Below, in pieces: positions 36,985 through 47,610 of a DNA stretch of 64,000 nt; position 1 is the stretch's first letter; each line of letters starts with the position of its first letter. Source of the DNA: Campylobacter porcelli (GTDB lineage: Bacteria; Campylobacterota; Campylobacteria; Campylobacterales; Campylobacteraceae); NCBI RefSeq assembly GCF_002139855.1, contig NZ_CP018789.1, positions 186,001 through 250,000 on the forward strand. Reading direction: 5' to 3'. The notes under the pieces were generated by a model. It ran no database searches. It worked only from the letters and a program-made list of their open reading frames with translations, and was not told where the DNA came from. The position numbers and the translations under genes are program-made.

Positions 36985-37012
36985 CTAGCACTTTGTATTC
37001 AGAAGGTATTTT

Positions 37013-37459
37013 ATGATAGATGTAGTTGAAATTCAAAAGATATTACCGCACAGATACCCATTTTTGCTTATTGATAGAGTTGTTGAGCTAGAGCCAAATA
37101 AGCATATTAAAGGGTATAAGAATGTTACAATTGCCGAGCAGGTTTTTCAAGGTCATTTTCCAGGTCATCCTATATATCCAGGCGTTATGATTATTGAAGG
37201 AATGGCTCAAGCTGGCGGAATTTTAGCTTTTAAAAGCTTGGGTGAAGAGGAGCAAATTAGCGTAGAGAATAAGGTAGTCTATTTTATGAGTATTGATGGG
37301 GCGAAATTTAGATCTCCTGTTCGCCCGGGCGATAGATTAGAGTATAGATTAGAGGTTTTAAAGCGCAAGGGAAATATCTGGGCTTTGAGTGCTAAGGCCT
37401 ATGTAGATGAGAAATTAGTGGCTGAAGCTGAGCTAAAAGCGATGATTGTAGATAAATAA
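37013..37459 (+). CDS. fabZ: 3-hydroxyacyl-ACP dehydratase FabZ
   Basis: The 148-residue hot-dog-fold dehydratase of fatty acid synthesis has the catalytic H48 in [12 protein letters not shown] and E62 in IEGMAQAGG. It supplies acyl chains to phospholipid and lipid A. It is followed after 13 bases by lpxA, the usual fabZ-lpxA pair. Confidence 0.97.
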   Translation: MIDVVEIQKILPHRYPFLLIDRVVELEPNKHIKGYKNVTIAEQVFQGHFPGHPIYPGVMIIEGMAQAGGILAFKSLGEEEQISVENKVVYFMSIDGAKFRSPVRPGDRLEYRLEVLKRKGNIWALSAKAYVDEKLVAEAELKAMIVDK

Positions 37460-37472
37460 TTAAGAGCAAAAT

Positions 37473-38258
37473 ATGCAAATTCATAATACAGCAGTTGTAG
37501 AAGATGGTGCTATTTTAGGTGATGGATGTGTTATTGAGCCATATGCTTTCATAAGCTCAAAGAGCGTTTTGGGTGATAATGTTATAATCAAGCAAGGTGC
37601 TAGGATTATCGGAGATACGCATATTGGTAGCGGTAGTAAAATTTATAGCTACGCAATTGTGGGCGATATCCCTCAAGATATTAGCTACTCTATAGAGGAT
37701 GCTGGTGGAGTTCGAGTAGGAGAAAATGTTACCATCAGGGAGTTTGCTACCATAAACTCAGGCACCAAAAAGGGCGATGGATACACTAATATCGGTAGTA
37801 ATAATTTTATAATGGCATATACCCATATAGCTCATGATTGCCTCTTGGGTGATGGGATTATTTTAGCCAATGGCGTGACGCTAGCAGGGCATGTGGTGAT
37901 CGATGATTATGCTGTGATTGGCGGTCTTACGCCTGTGCATCAGTTTGTCCATATTGGTGAGAGCTGTATGATAGCTGGGGCATCAGCGCTTAGTCAAGAT
38001 GTGGTGCCATTTTGCTTAGCTGAAGGAAATAGGGCTTATATAAGAAGTTTAAATTTAGTTGGAATTCGCAGAAGATTTGATAAAGAGATAGTAGAACAGA
38101 TCAATAAAGCTTATAAATTTCTATTTAGAAGTGGTGGCGGATTAAAAGATAGAGCATTAGAGCTTTTGGATCAAAATCCTACTTTAGAGGCTAGGAAGAT
38201 GTGCGAATTTATCATAAACACAAAAAGAGGAATACCGCTTGATAAGGGGAGAGATTAA
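37473..38258 (+). CDS. lpxA: UDP-N-acetylglucosamine acyltransferase LpxA
   Basis: The 261-residue left-handed beta-helix enzyme does the first step of lipid A synthesis. Many hexapeptide repeats fill residues 1-185; the catalytic His lies in YTHIAHDC, and [13 protein letters not shown] follows. The C-terminal helical part is [12 protein letters not shown] onward. It overlaps clpX by one base. Confidence 0.97.
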   Translation: MQIHNTAVVEDGAILGDGCVIEPYAFISSKSVLGDNVIIKQGARIIGDTHIGSGSKIYSYAIVGDIPQDISYSIEDAGGVRVGENVTIREFATINSGTKKGDGYTNIGSNNFIMAYTHIAHDCLLGDGIILANGVTLAGHVVIDDYAVIGGLTPVHQFVHIGESCMIAGASALSQDVVPFCLAEGNRAYIRSLNLVGIRRRFDKEIVEQINKAYKFLFRSGGGLKDRALELLDQNPTLEARKMCEFIINTKRGIPLDKGRD

Positions 38259-39472
38259 TGGCTAGAAAGTGTAGTTTTTGCGGTGAGAGCGAAGCAAATG
38301 ATAGAAAACTTTTAGCTAATGAGAGTGATAGTTCATTTATATGTGAATTCTGTGTTGATGCAGCATATAGTGCAGTTCATGGCGATGAAACAGGGCAAAA
38401 TACTCATAAGGTTATAGATTATAAAGATATAACTCCAAAGATTTTAAAATCTGTTTTAGATGATTATGTAATAGGTCAAGAAAGAGCTAAAAAGGTCTTT
38501 AGCGTAGGTGTTTATAATCATTATAAAAGAATATTTAAGCAACATAGCATTGAAGATGATACTGAAATTTCAAAATCAAATATCTTGCTAATTGGCCCTA
38601 CAGGGAGCGGTAAAACGCTAATGGCTCAAACTTTGGCTAGATTTTTAGATGTTCCAATAGCTATTTGCGATGCTACAAGCTTAACTGAGGCTGGATATGT
38701 AGGTGAAGATGTAGAAAATATCCTTACAAAGCTATTAAATGCAGCCGGTGGCGATGTGAAAAGAGCTGAGCAGGGGATTGTGTTTGTCGATGAGATAGAT
38801 AAGATTGCTAGAATGGGTGAGAATAGGTCAATTACTCGTGATGTAAGCGGTGAGGGCGTCCAGCAAGCACTATTAAAGATAATAGAAGGTAGCGTGGTAA
38901 ATATCCCACCAAAAGGCGGTAGAAAGCACCCAAATCAAGATTTTATTCAGATTGATACTACAAATATTTTATTTGTTTGCGGTGGGGCTTTTGATGGACT
39001 TAAGGATATTATTGAGCGTAGGCTTGGTAAGAATGTTTTAGGATTTAATCAAGAGAAGCGTGGTAAAAGCCAGAAGTCAAATTTGCTAAGCCTTGTAGAG
39101 CCTGATGATTTGGTGCATTTTGGGCTAATTCCTGAGCTAATTGGCAGATTACACGCTATTACAACCCTAAATGAGATTACAATTGATGATATGGTAAATA
39201 TCTTAACCCAGCCTAAAAACGCCCTTTTAAAGCAGTATGAAAAGCTCTTTGCCATTGATGGAGCAAGGCTTAAATTTGAAGATGAGGCTATTAAAGAGGT
39301 GGCAAATCAAGCCATTAAGCGTAAAACTGGAGCTAGAGGTTTAAGGAGTATAATGGAAGATGTGATGATAGATATTATGTATGATCTTCCAGAGTTAAAT
39401 GGCTATGATGTGATAATATCAAAAAATGTGATTGATGGTGATGCAAAGCCACTATTAATGAAAGCAAAGTAA
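38258..39472 (+). CDS. clpX: ATP-dependent Clp protease ATP-binding subunit ClpX
   Basis: The 404-residue AAA+ unfoldase has an N-terminal zinc-binding domain (C5, C8, C29, C32), Walker A GPTGSGKT near residues 112-119, Walker [10 protein letters not shown], the pore loop GYVGEDVE and sensor motifs. The ClpP-binding loop region LIPELIGRL follows. With ClpP it degrades tagged proteins. Its start overlaps the lpxA stop by one base (TAATG). Confidence 0.97.
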   Translation: MARKCSFCGESEANDRKLLANESDSSFICEFCVDAAYSAVHGDETGQNTHKVIDYKDITPKILKSVLDDYVIGQERAKKVFSVGVYNHYKRIFKQHSIEDDTEISKSNILLIGPTGSGKTLMAQTLARFLDVPIAICDATSLTEAGYVGEDVENILTKLLNAAGGDVKRAEQGIVFVDEIDKIARMGENRSITRDVSGEGVQQALLKIIEGSVVNIPPKGGRKHPNQDFIQIDTTNILFVCGGAFDGLKDIIERRLGKNVLGFNQEKRGKSQKSNLLSLVEPDDLVHFGLIPELIGRLHAITTLNEITIDDMVNILTQPKNALLKQYEKLFAIDGARLKFEDEAIKEVANQAIKRKTGARGLRSIMEDVMIDIMYDLPELNGYDVIISKNVIDGDAKPLLMKAK

Positions 39473-39481
39473 AGGAGATAT

Positions 39482-40516
39482 ATGATTTTAGACCAATTAG
39501 TAGGGCTATTTTCTAGCGATATGGGAATAGACTTAGGCACTGCAAATACATTGGTATTGGTAAAAGATAAAGGCATTGTGATAAATGAGCCAAGTGTTGT
39601 AGCTGTCCAAAGAGAGAAATATGGTAAGCAAAAGATACTAGCAGTCGGGCATGATGCTAAGGAGATGGTGGGTAAAACTCCAGGGGATATAGAGGCGATT
39701 AGGCCTATGAGAGATGGGGTTATAGCAGATTTTGATATGACTGAGAAGATGATTAGACATTTTATCGAAAAAACCCATAGAAGAAAGACATTTTTACGCC
39801 CTAGAATCATTATCTCTGTCCCATATGGCTTAACTCAAGTCGAGAGAAAAGCCGTTAGGGAGAGTGCGCTTTCAGCTGGGGCTAGAGAGGTCTTTTTGAT
39901 AGAAGAGCCTATGGCTGCAGCCATTGGGGCGAATTTGCCAATCCGTGAGCCTCAAGGTAGTTTGGTAGTGGATATTGGTGGTGGCACAACTGAGATTGGC
40001 GTGGTATCTTTGGGTGGTTTGGTTATATCTAAAAGCATTAGAACGGCTGGAGATAAGCTTGATGCTAGCATTATGAACTATGTAAAAGAGAAGTATAACT
40101 TGCTAATTGGCGAGAGAAATGGCGAGGATATTAAGATCAAGATTGGCTCAGCCATTCAGCTACCTAAAGAGCTATCTATGGTAGTAAAAGGTAGGGATCA
40201 AGTAAGCGGACTATTAAGCCGTATAGAGCTTACTAGCGAGGATATTAGAGAGGCGATGAGAGAGCCTTTAAAAGAGATTGCCGATGCTTTAAAAACCGTT
40301 TTAGAAAATATGCCACCAGATCTAGCTGGAGATATAGTAGAGCGTGGTGTGGTGCTTACTGGTGGTGGAGCGCTGATTAGAGGGCTAGATAAGTATTTGG
40401 CTGATATTGTAAAACTACCAGTTTATGTAGCTGATGAGCCACTTCTTGCAGTGGCTAGAGGAACTGGTAAGGCCTTAGAAGAGATAGGTTTATTACAGCA
40501 ATTAATAAATGAATAA
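39482..40516 (+). CDS. mreB: Rod shape-determining protein MreB
   Basis: The 344-residue bacterial actin has phosphate-1 motif DLGTANTLV (17-25), phosphate-2 [12 protein letters not shown] and the adenosine motif [10 protein letters not shown]. It guides lateral wall synthesis and cell shape. An AAAGGAG site is present nine bases before the ATG. It overlaps mreC by eight bases. Confidence 0.97.
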   Translation: MILDQLVGLFSSDMGIDLGTANTLVLVKDKGIVINEPSVVAVQREKYGKQKILAVGHDAKEMVGKTPGDIEAIRPMRDGVIADFDMTEKMIRHFIEKTHRRKTFLRPRIIISVPYGLTQVERKAVRESALSAGAREVFLIEEPMAAAIGANLPIREPQGSLVVDIGGGTTEIGVVSLGGLVISKSIRTAGDKLDASIMNYVKEKYNLLIGERNGEDIKIKIGSAIQLPKELSMVVKGRDQVSGLLSRIELTSEDIREAMREPLKEIADALKTVLENMPPDLAGDIVERGVVLTGGGALIRGLDKYLADIVKLPVYVADEPLLAVARGTGKALEEIGLLQQLINE

Positions 40517-41255
40517 AATTAAATTTATCTTAATAATTATTTGCTTGGGTTTTACATCATTTTATCTAAGCGATTATGCTAGAAGTATAGTGATAAATAG
40601 CACAAATTTCATATTATCACTATATCAAGATACAAGGGATTTTATAGTTAATAGTATTGATGAGCATTTTAACCAAGCAGATGAGATAAGAGCGCTTAGA
40701 GAGCAAAATGCTGAGCTGGAGTACTCAGCTACCTTGCTTTCGGCGTTTGCTTATAAGCTTGATACACTATTGAGCGAGCAAAATTCAACTAGATTTAACC
40801 CAGATATTAGGCTTGTTAGGGCGCTTTCGTATATGAATATTGGGGATCATGATAAAATTTGGATCGATTTTGATGAATTTGATGAGAATAAAATTTATGG
40901 TCTAATCTCTCAAGGTAAAACGGCAGGTATAGTGGTAAATAAAGATGGAAATCCGCTAGCCTTACTTCAAACTGACCCCAAATCGACATTTTCTGTAAGT
41001 ATCGGAGAGCAGCGTATAGCAGGTATCGCTACTGGAAATGGCAAGAATATCACGGTTAAATTTATAGCCCAATGGCTCAATCCAAAAGTAGGCGATGAGG
41101 TCTATACTAGCGGACTTGATGGGATATTTTTTGGTGGAGTGCCAGTAGGTAGAATTATTAAAGTCTATGAAGAGGAGTTATATAAGAGTGCAGTTGTAGA
41201 GACTATGCTAAAAATCCAAGTTCCAAGCTACCTATATGTGGTTACAAATCAATAA
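40509..41255 (+). CDS. mreC: Rod shape-determining protein MreC
   Basis: The 248-residue protein has an N-terminal membrane anchor (about 4-20), a coiled coil (about 50-75, [17 protein letters not shown]-like), and a periplasmic double beta-barrel domain with [17 protein letters not shown], the signature of MreC. It acts with MreB in the elongasome. No mreD gene follows in this window. Confidence 0.93.
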   Translation: MNKIKFILIIICLGFTSFYLSDYARSIVINSTNFILSLYQDTRDFIVNSIDEHFNQADEIRALREQNAELEYSATLLSAFAYKLDTLLSEQNSTRFNPDIRLVRALSYMNIGDHDKIWIDFDEFDENKIYGLISQGKTAGIVVNKDGNPLALLQTDPKSTFSVSIGEQRIAGIATGNGKNITVKFIAQWLNPKVGDEVYTSGLDGIFFGGVPVGRIIKVYEEELYKSAVVETMLKIQVPSYLYVVTNQ

Positions 41256-41343
41256 TACTCAAATTTCATTCAAATTTCTATAAATCAACAATTTACAACA
41301 GAATTTTATCCCTTTTTTATGCTGTTTTTTATCTATTATTCAA

Positions 41344-41349
41344 TATAAT
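41344..41349 (+). promoter_or_regulatory. carB: -10 box for carB with periodic T tracts
   Basis: TATAAT is preceded by two T6 runs at roughly ten-base spacing (41314-41335), the pattern found in Campylobacter promoters lacking a -35. It predicts a leader of about 64 bases. Confidence 0.5.
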
Positions 41350-41419
41350 TACACTTAAATTTGCTAAAAATTAAGTAATCTTAGTATCCCTTAAAGTGCG
41401 AAAATAAGAGAGGTGGAGT

Positions 41420-44400
41420 ATGCCAAAAAGAGAAGATATCAAGACAATTTTGCTTATAGGAAGCGGACCTATAGTCATCGGTCAAGCCTGTGAGTTTGAC
41501 TATAGTGGCACTCAAGCAGCTAAAACGCTAAAAGAGCTTGGCTATAGAGTTGTGCTTATTAATTCTAATCCAGCTACGATTATGACAGATCCAGATTTTG
41601 CCGATGCAACCTATATAGAGCCAATTACCAAAGAGAGCATAAGTCGCATAATCAAAAAAGAGAGCGTCGATGCTATCTTGCCTACTATGGGTGGTCAAGT
41701 AGCGTTAAATGTGGCTATGGAGCTATATGAGAATGATATGCTTGGCAATGTTAAATTCCTAGGAGCTAATCCAGCAGCTATAAAAAAAGGCGAAGATAGA
41801 GTAGCTTTTAAAGAGGCGATGATAAAGATAGGTATGGACTTGCCAAAGTCAATGTATGCTTATAATATGCAAGAGGCTTTAAATGCGGCTAATGAGATAG
41901 GATTTCCACTTATAATTAGAGCTAGCTACACCTTAGGCGGTGCTGGTAGTGGCGTGGCATATAATCTTGATGAATTTAGAGATATTGCAGAAAGCGGGAT
42001 AGAGGCTAGTCCTATAAATGAAATTTTAATCGAAGAGAGTCTTCTTGGGTGGAAAGAGTATGAGATGGAGGTCATCAGAGATAGGGCTGATAACTGCATT
42101 ATCGTATGCTCAATAGAGAATTTAGATCCGATGGGAGTGCATACTGGAGATAGCATAACCATAGCCCCAGCCCTTACTCTAACTGATAAAGAGTATCAAT
42201 ATATGCGTGATGCGAGTTTTAAAATCTTGCGTGAGATTGGCGTAGATACAGGCGGAAGCAATGTGCAATTTGCTATAAATCCTAAAAATGGTAGAATGAC
42301 TGTAATTGAGATGAATCCGCGTGTAAGCAGAAGTTCAGCTTTAGCTAGTAAGGCTACAGGCTATCCGATAGCTAAGGTTGCTACTATGCTTGCAGTGGGC
42401 TTTACTCTTGATGAGATTAAAAACGATATCACAGGCACTCCGGCTAGTTTTGAGCCAGTAATTGACTATATAGTTACTAAAATTCCAAGATTTACATTTG
42501 AGAAATTCCCAGGCTCTAATCCATATCTAGGCACAGCGATGAAAAGCGTGGGTGAAGTAATGGCAATTGGCAGAAGCTTTAAAGAGAGCATCCAAAAAGC
42601 CCTTTGTAGCTTAGAGAAGGATTATAGCGGATTTAATCATCTAAGCCTAAGCGATGATGAGCTTGTATTTGGGCTAAGAAACGCTCATGAAAATAGAATT
42701 TTATATATCGCTCAAGCTTTTAGGAGTGGCAAAAGCGTTGATGAGGTTTATGAATTAACTAAGATTGATAGATGGTTTTTAAATAAAATTTATGAGATAG
42801 TTGAGTTTGAAAAAAGTGTAGATATGGATATCTTAAATGATAAAGAGCTTTTAAGAAAAGCCAAAACTTGGGGCTTTAGCGATAAGATGATAGCATATCT
42901 AATCAACTCCAAAGATAATTTAGAATTAAGTCAAAATGATATATATTACGCTAGAATGCGTCACAATATCGCTTTAGAGTATAATGAGGTTGATACTTGC
43001 GGTGGCGAGTTTTTAGCACTTACTCCATATCTTTATAGTAGCACAAATATCACACCAAATTTACCAAGTTTAAAAGTAAATAGCGCTAATAAAAAGGTTC
43101 TTATCATCGGTGGGGGGGCAAATAGAATAGGTCAAGGGATTGAGTTTGATTATTGTTGCGTTCATGCGAGTTATGCCCTAAAAGACCTTGGTATTACAAC
43201 TATAATGTATAATTGCAACCCAGAAACCGTCTCAACTGATTATGATACTAGCGATATTTTATATTTTGAGCCAATTGATTTTGAGCATTTAAGAGCCGTG
43301 ATAGAGCGTGAAAATCCAGATGGCGTTATAGTTCATTTTGGTGGTCAAACCCCTCTTAAATTCTCCAAACGCCTATCAATGATCGGAGCTAAGATAATAG
43401 GCACAAGTGCTAGAGTAATCGATGTAGCAGAAGATAGAAAGAAATTTAGTGAGTTTATACGCTTAATCGATGTGGCTCAGCCTGAGAATGATACCGCTAC
43501 TAGCGAGTCTGAAGCTTTGGAAAAAGCAAATAAAATCGGCTATCCTGTTTTGGTGCGTCCTAGCTATGTCTTAGGTGGGCGAGCTATGAGAAGAGTTCAT
43601 AATCAAATTGAGCTAAAAGAGTATATGGGGGAGGCAGTTAAAGTAAGTAATAACTCACCAGTGCTTTTAGATAAATTCCTACAAGATGCTACCGAGCTTG
43701 ATGTGGATGCAATTAGCGATGGCAAAGATGTCTATATCGGTGCTATTATGGAGCATATAGAGGAGGCTGGAATCCATAGTGGCGATAGTGCTAGCATACT
43801 CCCACCACGCAATCTATCGCAAAAAATCATAGATCAAGTAGAAAAATGCACCAAAGATATAGCCCTAAAGCTTGGCGTAATAGGGCTTATGAATATACAA
43901 TTTGCGGTATATAATGATAAACTTTATATTATTGAGGTTAATCCAAGAGCTAGCCGCACGGTGCCATTTGTAAGTAAGGCTACAGGTCTTCCGATGGCAA
44001 AAGTCGCCACGCGCGTTATGTGGCAAGGGAATTTAAAAGAGGCGCTTGAGTTTTATGACCAATTTAAAGTGGTTAAATTTGATGGGCAAATTTATAAACC
44101 AGATTTAAATGGGGTAGTTTGTGTAAAAGAGAGCGTATTTCCGTTTAATAAATTAAGCGGAGCCGATCTGATTTTGGGTCCAGAGATGAAGAGCACAGGC
44201 GAGGTTATGGGGATTAGCGATAGCTTTGCTAAGAGCTTTGTCAAGTCTCAAATATCAGCTAAAAATATACTCCCAAGTAGTGGTGCGGTCTTTATAAGCT
44301 TAGCTGATGCAGATAAGGAGCGTGGAATTTTATTAGCTAAGGAATTTGATAAGCTAGGCTTTGAGATAGTGGCTACTGGTGGCACTTATAAAGCCTTGTC

Positions 44401-44674
44401 TCAAGCTGGAGTTAAGTGCGAAATGGTATATAAAATTAGCGAAGGTCGCCCAAATATCGAAGACAGGCTAAAAAATGGGGATATAGCTCTAGCTGTCAAT
44501 ACCAGTGATAACAAATCTAGCACTAGCGACGCTGTGAAAATCCGACAAGCCGTGCTTAGATTTAAAATTCCATATTTTACTAATATGAACGCAGCCTTAG
44601 TCGCCGCTAGCTCAATTAGCTCAAATGAAGCAGCCCTAGAGGTAAAAAGCTTACAAGAGTATCTAGGCAAATAA
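41420..44674 (+). CDS. carB: Carbamoyl-phosphate synthase large subunit
   Basis: The 1084-residue enzyme makes carbamoyl phosphate for pyrimidines and arginine with CarA. Two homologous ATP-grasp halves are visible: the first begins [19 protein letters not shown], the second [21 protein letters not shown]-terminal MGS allosteric domain (about 945-1084) contains [11 protein letters not shown]. Length is standard. A G7 run at 43112-43118 encodes the glycines of the second half. Confidence 0.98.
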   Translation: MPKREDIKTILLIGSGPIVIGQACEFDYSGTQAAKTLKELGYRVVLINSNPATIMTDPDFADATYIEPITKESISRIIKKESVDAILPTMGGQVALNVAMELYENDMLGNVKFLGANPAAIKKGEDRVAFKEAMIKIGMDLPKSMYAYNMQEALNAANEIGFPLIIRASYTLGGAGSGVAYNLDEFRDIAESGIEASPINEILIEESLLGWKEYEMEVIRDRADNCIIVCSIENLDPMGVHTGDSITIAPALTLTDKEYQYMRDASFKILREIGVDTGGSNVQFAINPKNGRMTVIEMNPRVSRSSALASKATGYPIAKVATMLAVGFTLDEIKNDITGTPASFEPVIDYIVTKIPRFTFEKFPGSNPYLGTAMKSVGEVMAIGRSFKESIQKALCSLEKDYSGFNHLSLSDDELVFGLRNAHENRILYIAQAFRSGKSVDEVYELTKIDRWFLNKIYEIVEFEKSVDMDILNDKELLRKAKTWGFSDKMIAYLINSKDNLELSQNDIYYARMRHNIALEYNEVDTCGGEFLALTPYLYSSTNITPNLPSLKVNSANKKVLIIGGGANRIGQGIEFDYCCVHASYALKDLGITTIMYNCNPETVSTDYDTSDILYFEPIDFEHLRAVIERENPDGVIVHFGGQTPLKFSKRLSMIGAKIIGTSARVIDVAEDRKKFSEFIRLIDVAQPENDTATSESEALEKANKIGYPVLVRPSYVLGGRAMRRVHNQIELKEYMGEAVKVSNNSPVLLDKFLQDATELDVDAISDGKDVYIGAIMEHIEEAGIHSGDSASILPPRNLSQKIIDQVEKCTKDIALKLGVIGLMNIQFAVYNDKLYIIEVNPRASRTVPFVSKATGLPMAKVATRVMWQGNLKEALEFYDQFKVVKFDGQIYKPDLNGVVCVKESVFPFNKLSGADLILGPEMKSTGEVMGISDSFAKSFVKSQISAKNILPSSGAVFISLADADKERGILLAKEFDKLGFEIVATGGTYKALSQAGVKCEMVYKISEGRPNIEDRLKNGDIALAVNTSDNKSSTSDAVKIRQAVLRFKIPYFTNMNAALVAASSISSNEAALEVKSLQEYLGK

Positions 44675-44677
44675 AAT

Positions 44678-44830
44678 ATGGTAGAAGGTGGAATTGGCGA
44701 TCTTTATGCTGTGTATAAGAGTATTCAAAATTTGCTTAAGTATGGTATCGCAACTAGCATAAATGCTATAGTCAAAAGTGCGATTTATAGGGGCGTGGCT
44801 GACCTTAAGGCTAGGATAGGGCTTTTATGA
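44678..44830 (+). CDS. Small hypothetical protein (50 aa) coupled to the Sua5-like gene
   Basis: An uninterrupted 50-codon frame fills the gap between carB and the Sua5/YrdC gene and ends in an ATGA overlap with it. It reads MVEGGIGDLYAVYKSIQNLL and ends VADLKARIGLL, probably two short amphipathic helices. The ribosome-binding site is weak (AGGCAA). Full use of the gap and the stop/start overlap support a real gene; no family is recognised. Confidence 0.5.
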   Translation: MVEGGIGDLYAVYKSIQNLLKYGIATSINAIVKSAIYRGVADLKARIGLL

Positions 44831-45249
44831 TTTATTTGGCTCAGACTGATACCACGGCTGGATTTTTAAGCCAAGACTTAGAGAAGTTAAATAGAGTAAA
44901 AAACCGCCCATTAAATCAGCCTTGTTTGATTTGTGTTAGTCAATTTAGCATCTTAAAAAATATCTCAAGAGTTCCTAAAAAATATCGAAATTTAGTCCGC
45001 AGAGCCAAAAAAACAACATTCATATACCCAAATTCACAAGCCATTAGAGTGGTAAAAGATCACCCGCACGCTAGATTATTAGATAAGCTAGGGTGGGCAT
45101 ATTCTACTAGTGCAAATCCCCATAAAAAGGGCTTTGATATAGAATTTGCGATGGCAAATGCTGATATTATCATAGATACCAAATTTACTCAAGCCCCAGC
45201 GTCAAAAATTTATAAAATATCAAAAACTAATATTAAAAAAATCAGATAA
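44827..45249 (+). CDS. Short Sua5/YciO/YrdC family protein (probable tRNA threonylcarbamoyladenylate synthase)
   Basis: The 140-residue protein keeps the YrdC hallmarks: KNRPLNQPCLI (the KRxxxxP nucleotide/threonine-site motif), VVKDHPHARLL, and YSTSANPHKKG in place of the usual S-T-SAN-SG. It is about 45 residues shorter than TsaC (about 185-190). It starts LAQTDTTAGFLS, the place of the PT-E/DT-Y-GL motif, so the core is kept. Role in t6A synthesis is inferred. Its 3' end overlaps the convergent NERD gene by eight bases. Confidence 0.8.
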   Translation: MIYLAQTDTTAGFLSQDLEKLNRVKNRPLNQPCLICVSQFSILKNISRVPKKYRNLVRRAKKTTFIYPNSQAIRVVKDHPHARLLDKLGWAYSTSANPHKKGFDIEFAMANADIIIDTKFTQAPASKIYKISKTNIKKIR

Positions 45250-46123
45250 TCTCATCATCTTTTACGATTTTTTCTATTAATCCAAATTTGATATGTTTAA
45301 TCTCAAATTCCCCAGCTTGTATAAATCCTACGCTATCATTTGGATGAATTTTATATATTTTGGATTTGATTTTTAGCTTTTTTCGTCTGCCAAATAGGGC
45401 ATTTATAAAGCTTATTGTATTATTTCTTTGCCAGTTTAAGTCTAAATTTACTCTAAAATGCTTTGGCAATTTTTTCTTTTTATTACTGATTAAAAAATAT
45501 CTAATCGACCCAGTTAGTATCTCGCCGCCATATAGGTGCAAGCGAGACCATACAGTCATAGAAGTTAATATTTTTTTAAGCTGATTTTGACTATTGCTAT
45601 CTGGGCGGATTTTGCTGCGATTTTTATGTAAAAGATTTAAAAAATTGTGTTTGGTTAATATATATCTATTTTTGCGAATTTGCTTTGGTATGCTAATTTT
45701 TGTTTTATCAAAAACGACAAAACTAAGTATTTTATAGCTACTTAGATCAAATTCATTATTGGTTAAAAAATCTTTGAAAATTTGAGTATTTTTAAGTAGT
45801 TTAGCCAGTGGATCTTGGTGTATTATGGTTCGTTTTTTAGTAGTTTGTATCCACCCATCACCGCTAATATCAATGCTCCCAACCCAGTGTTTAAACTCCA
45901 CAAGATAGATATAAAATCCATCTACGATGATAAAATCAATCTCATGCAATCCAGCATTAGAATCCTTAACGCGTTTATTTTTATAGATATTTAATCCATT
46001 GATTTGACTAATAATATCAAAAAACTCACTCTCTGCTAAATTCCCAACACGGCTTATCATATTAGGCGGAGTTATATTTGGCTTTGAGACGAGTTTATAG
46101 TTTTGCCAAAAGCTTTTTAGCAT
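45242..46123 (-). CDS. NERD domain protein (nuclease-related)
   Basis: The 293-residue protein has a NERD domain at about residues 28-145: ESEFFDIISQINGLNIYKNKRV, GLHEIDFIIVDGFYIYLVEFKHW and GWIQTTKKRTIIHQDPL. These give the E-x-D-x-E-x-K arrangement of the PD-(D/E)XK-like fold. The C-terminal 140 residues are basic with a small beta-rich end (NDSVGFIQAGEFEI). Such proteins are often linked to DNA processing, but no function is known for this one. It overlaps tcdA by seven bases and Sua5 convergently. Confidence 0.85.
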   Translation of the reverse strand: MLKSFWQNYKLVSKPNITPPNMISRVGNLAESEFFDIISQINGLNIYKNKRVKDSNAGLHEIDFIIVDGFYIYLVEFKHWVGSIDISGDGWIQTTKKRTIIHQDPLAKLLKNTQIFKDFLTNNEFDLSSYKILSFVVFDKTKISIPKQIRKNRYILTKHNFLNLLHKNRSKIRPDSNSQNQLKKILTSMTVWSRLHLYGGEILTGSIRYFLISNKKKKLPKHFRVNLDLNWQRNNTISFINALFGRRKKLKIKSKIYKIHPNDSVGFIQAGEFEIKHIKFGLIEKIVKDDEII

Positions 46124-46758
46124 TTAGTGAGCCTATTTACCGCAAGTGCTGCTAAATTTAAGCCAAAACTTGCTGTTACGCCTATAAAGCTTCCTAAATT
46201 TACGCAATTTGGTGCTTCTGTTGAGAAAACTACCTTATAATCTCCCTTAAATCCAGCTTTTTTAAGCTCATATCTAATTTTCCTAGCAAATGGATCGTTT
46301 GTAGTTTTTTTGATACTTGCGACTTCTATTTTTGTTGGATCTAGCCTTTTAGCCCCACCCATTGAGCTAAGTAGTTTTTTATAGCAAATTTGAGCCATCG
46401 CCACCTTAGCTGGTATATCATCTATACAGTCAATAACAAGGTCAAAAGGCTCAAAATCAAACTCACTTATCACGCTTGGCGTTAGCTTTAAATTCATCGT
46501 TTTTATACCAGGATAGAGCCTAGCAAATACATCGGTTTTAAGCTCCCCTACAAAGTCGCTTCCTATTTGGCGATTTTGGTTTGTTATATCAAATTTATCA
46601 CAATCAATTGCGGTGATATGCCCAACCCCACTGCGATACAAGGCATCGATACACACGCCACCTACGCCCCCACAGCCACATACTAGTACCTTTGAGCTTT
46701 GGAGTTTTTCAAATTTATCGCCAAAAATCCAGCGACTTCTAGTAAATCTATCAATCAT
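46117..46758 (-). CDS. tcdA: tRNA threonylcarbamoyladenosine dehydratase TcdA (ThiF/E1-like)
   Basis: The 213-residue E1-like ATP enzyme has RFTRSRWIFGDKFEKLQSSK and then the nucleotide motif VCGCGGVGG (26-34), AIDCDKFDITNQNRQ and VIDCIDDIPAK. It ends with GVTASFGLNLAALAVNRL. This agrees with TcdA/CsdL, which cyclises t6A to ct6A at tRNA position 37. It lacks the last C-terminal membrane part of E. coli TcdA (268 residues). It overlaps surE by four bases. The nearby Sua5-like gene may act in the same modification. Confidence 0.85.
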   Translation of the reverse strand: MIDRFTRSRWIFGDKFEKLQSSKVLVCGCGGVGGVCIDALYRSGVGHITAIDCDKFDITNQNRQIGSDFVGELKTDVFARLYPGIKTMNLKLTPSVISEFDFEPFDLVIDCIDDIPAKVAMAQICYKKLLSSMGGAKRLDPTKIEVASIKKTTNDPFARKIRYELKKAGFKGDYKVVFSTEAPNCVNLGSFIGVTASFGLNLAALAVNRLTKC

Positions 46759-47531
46759 TTTTCCATCCAGTTTTTTACTATTTCTATGCTTTTATACGCA
46801 GTCATATCAAGTTTAATTGGCGTAAGACTAGCATAATTTTGACTAAGAGTTTCAATATCGCATGCGTAGCCTAGATCTGCTGCGTATCGAATTCCAGGTG
46901 TGCCTAGCCAGTAGTATTCTAAGCCTCTTGGATTGCGATGAATTTGGGCGTTTGTGTTGTAGCTTTGCTGACCAGCTGGGACTATTTTTAGCCCTTTATA
47001 CTCACTTTTTGGCACAGCAGGAATATTTAAATTTAAAAACTCTCTACCGCGTAGCGGATAGCCATTTTCAAATATATTTTTGACTAATTCTAATGTAATT
47101 TCACAAGCTAAATCAAAGCCAAATTTATCCAAGCTATCATTATTATATAGTTGCGAAACGGCAATAGAGCAAACCCCTTGAAGTGTGCCTTCCATAGCCC
47201 CACCGCAAGTGCCTGAGTAGGTTATATCTTCGCCTACATTTGCGCCATGATTTATACCACTTATGATAAGATCTGGCTTTTTATCTTTATACATTGTCTC
47301 AAGCGCAAGGTAGATACAATCACTAGGCGTAGCGTCATCCAGCTTGAAAAATCCATCATCAAGCTGGATAAATCTAAGCGGACGAGTTAGAGTAATAGAG
47401 TGCGAACAAGCTGATTTTTCGCTACTTGGAGCGACGACTACGACATTAGCTATTTTGCTAAGTGTATCACGCAAAGCTAGTAGCCCAGCTGCTTCAAATC
47501 CATCATCGTTTGTTATTAAAATATCTCTCAC
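46755..47531 (-). CDS. surE: 5'/3'-nucleotidase SurE
   Basis: The 258-residue metal phosphatase starts MRDILITNDDGFEAAGLLAL, with metal ligands D9-D10, then VVVAPSSEKSACSHSIT, SGINHGANVGEDITYSGTCGGAMEG. It releases phosphate from nucleoside monophosphates, a survival protein in stationary phase. Length is normal. It is divergent from lpxB across 79 bases. Confidence 0.96.
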   Translation of the reverse strand: MRDILITNDDGFEAAGLLALRDTLSKIANVVVVAPSSEKSACSHSITLTRPLRFIQLDDGFFKLDDATPSDCIYLALETMYKDKKPDLIISGINHGANVGEDITYSGTCGGAMEGTLQGVCSIAVSQLYNNDSLDKFGFDLACEITLELVKNIFENGYPLRGREFLNLNIPAVPKSEYKGLKIVPAGQQSYNTNAQIHRNPRGLEYYWLGTPGIRYAADLGYACDIETLSQNYASLTPIKLDMTAYKSIEIVKNWMEK

Positions 47532-47579
47532 ATATATCCTTTTTTGCTAAATTTTACCTATAATTTTTAAATTGTTGGC

Positions 47580-47585
47580 TATAAT
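47580..47585 (+). promoter_or_regulatory. lpxB: -10 box for lpxB
   Basis: TATAAT in TTGTTGGCTATAATTTTGG, 25 bases before the ATG at 47611; a good Campylobacter vegetative -10. Confidence 0.5.
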
Positions 47586-47610
47586 TTTGGTTAAATTTAA
47601 AAGGAAATTT

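Noticed and set aside
47572-47610. Earlier start for lpxB adding 13 residues
   Set aside because: That start lies upstream of the -10 box at 47580-47585, so it would not be in the transcript; the ATG at 47611 has a good ribosome-binding site.
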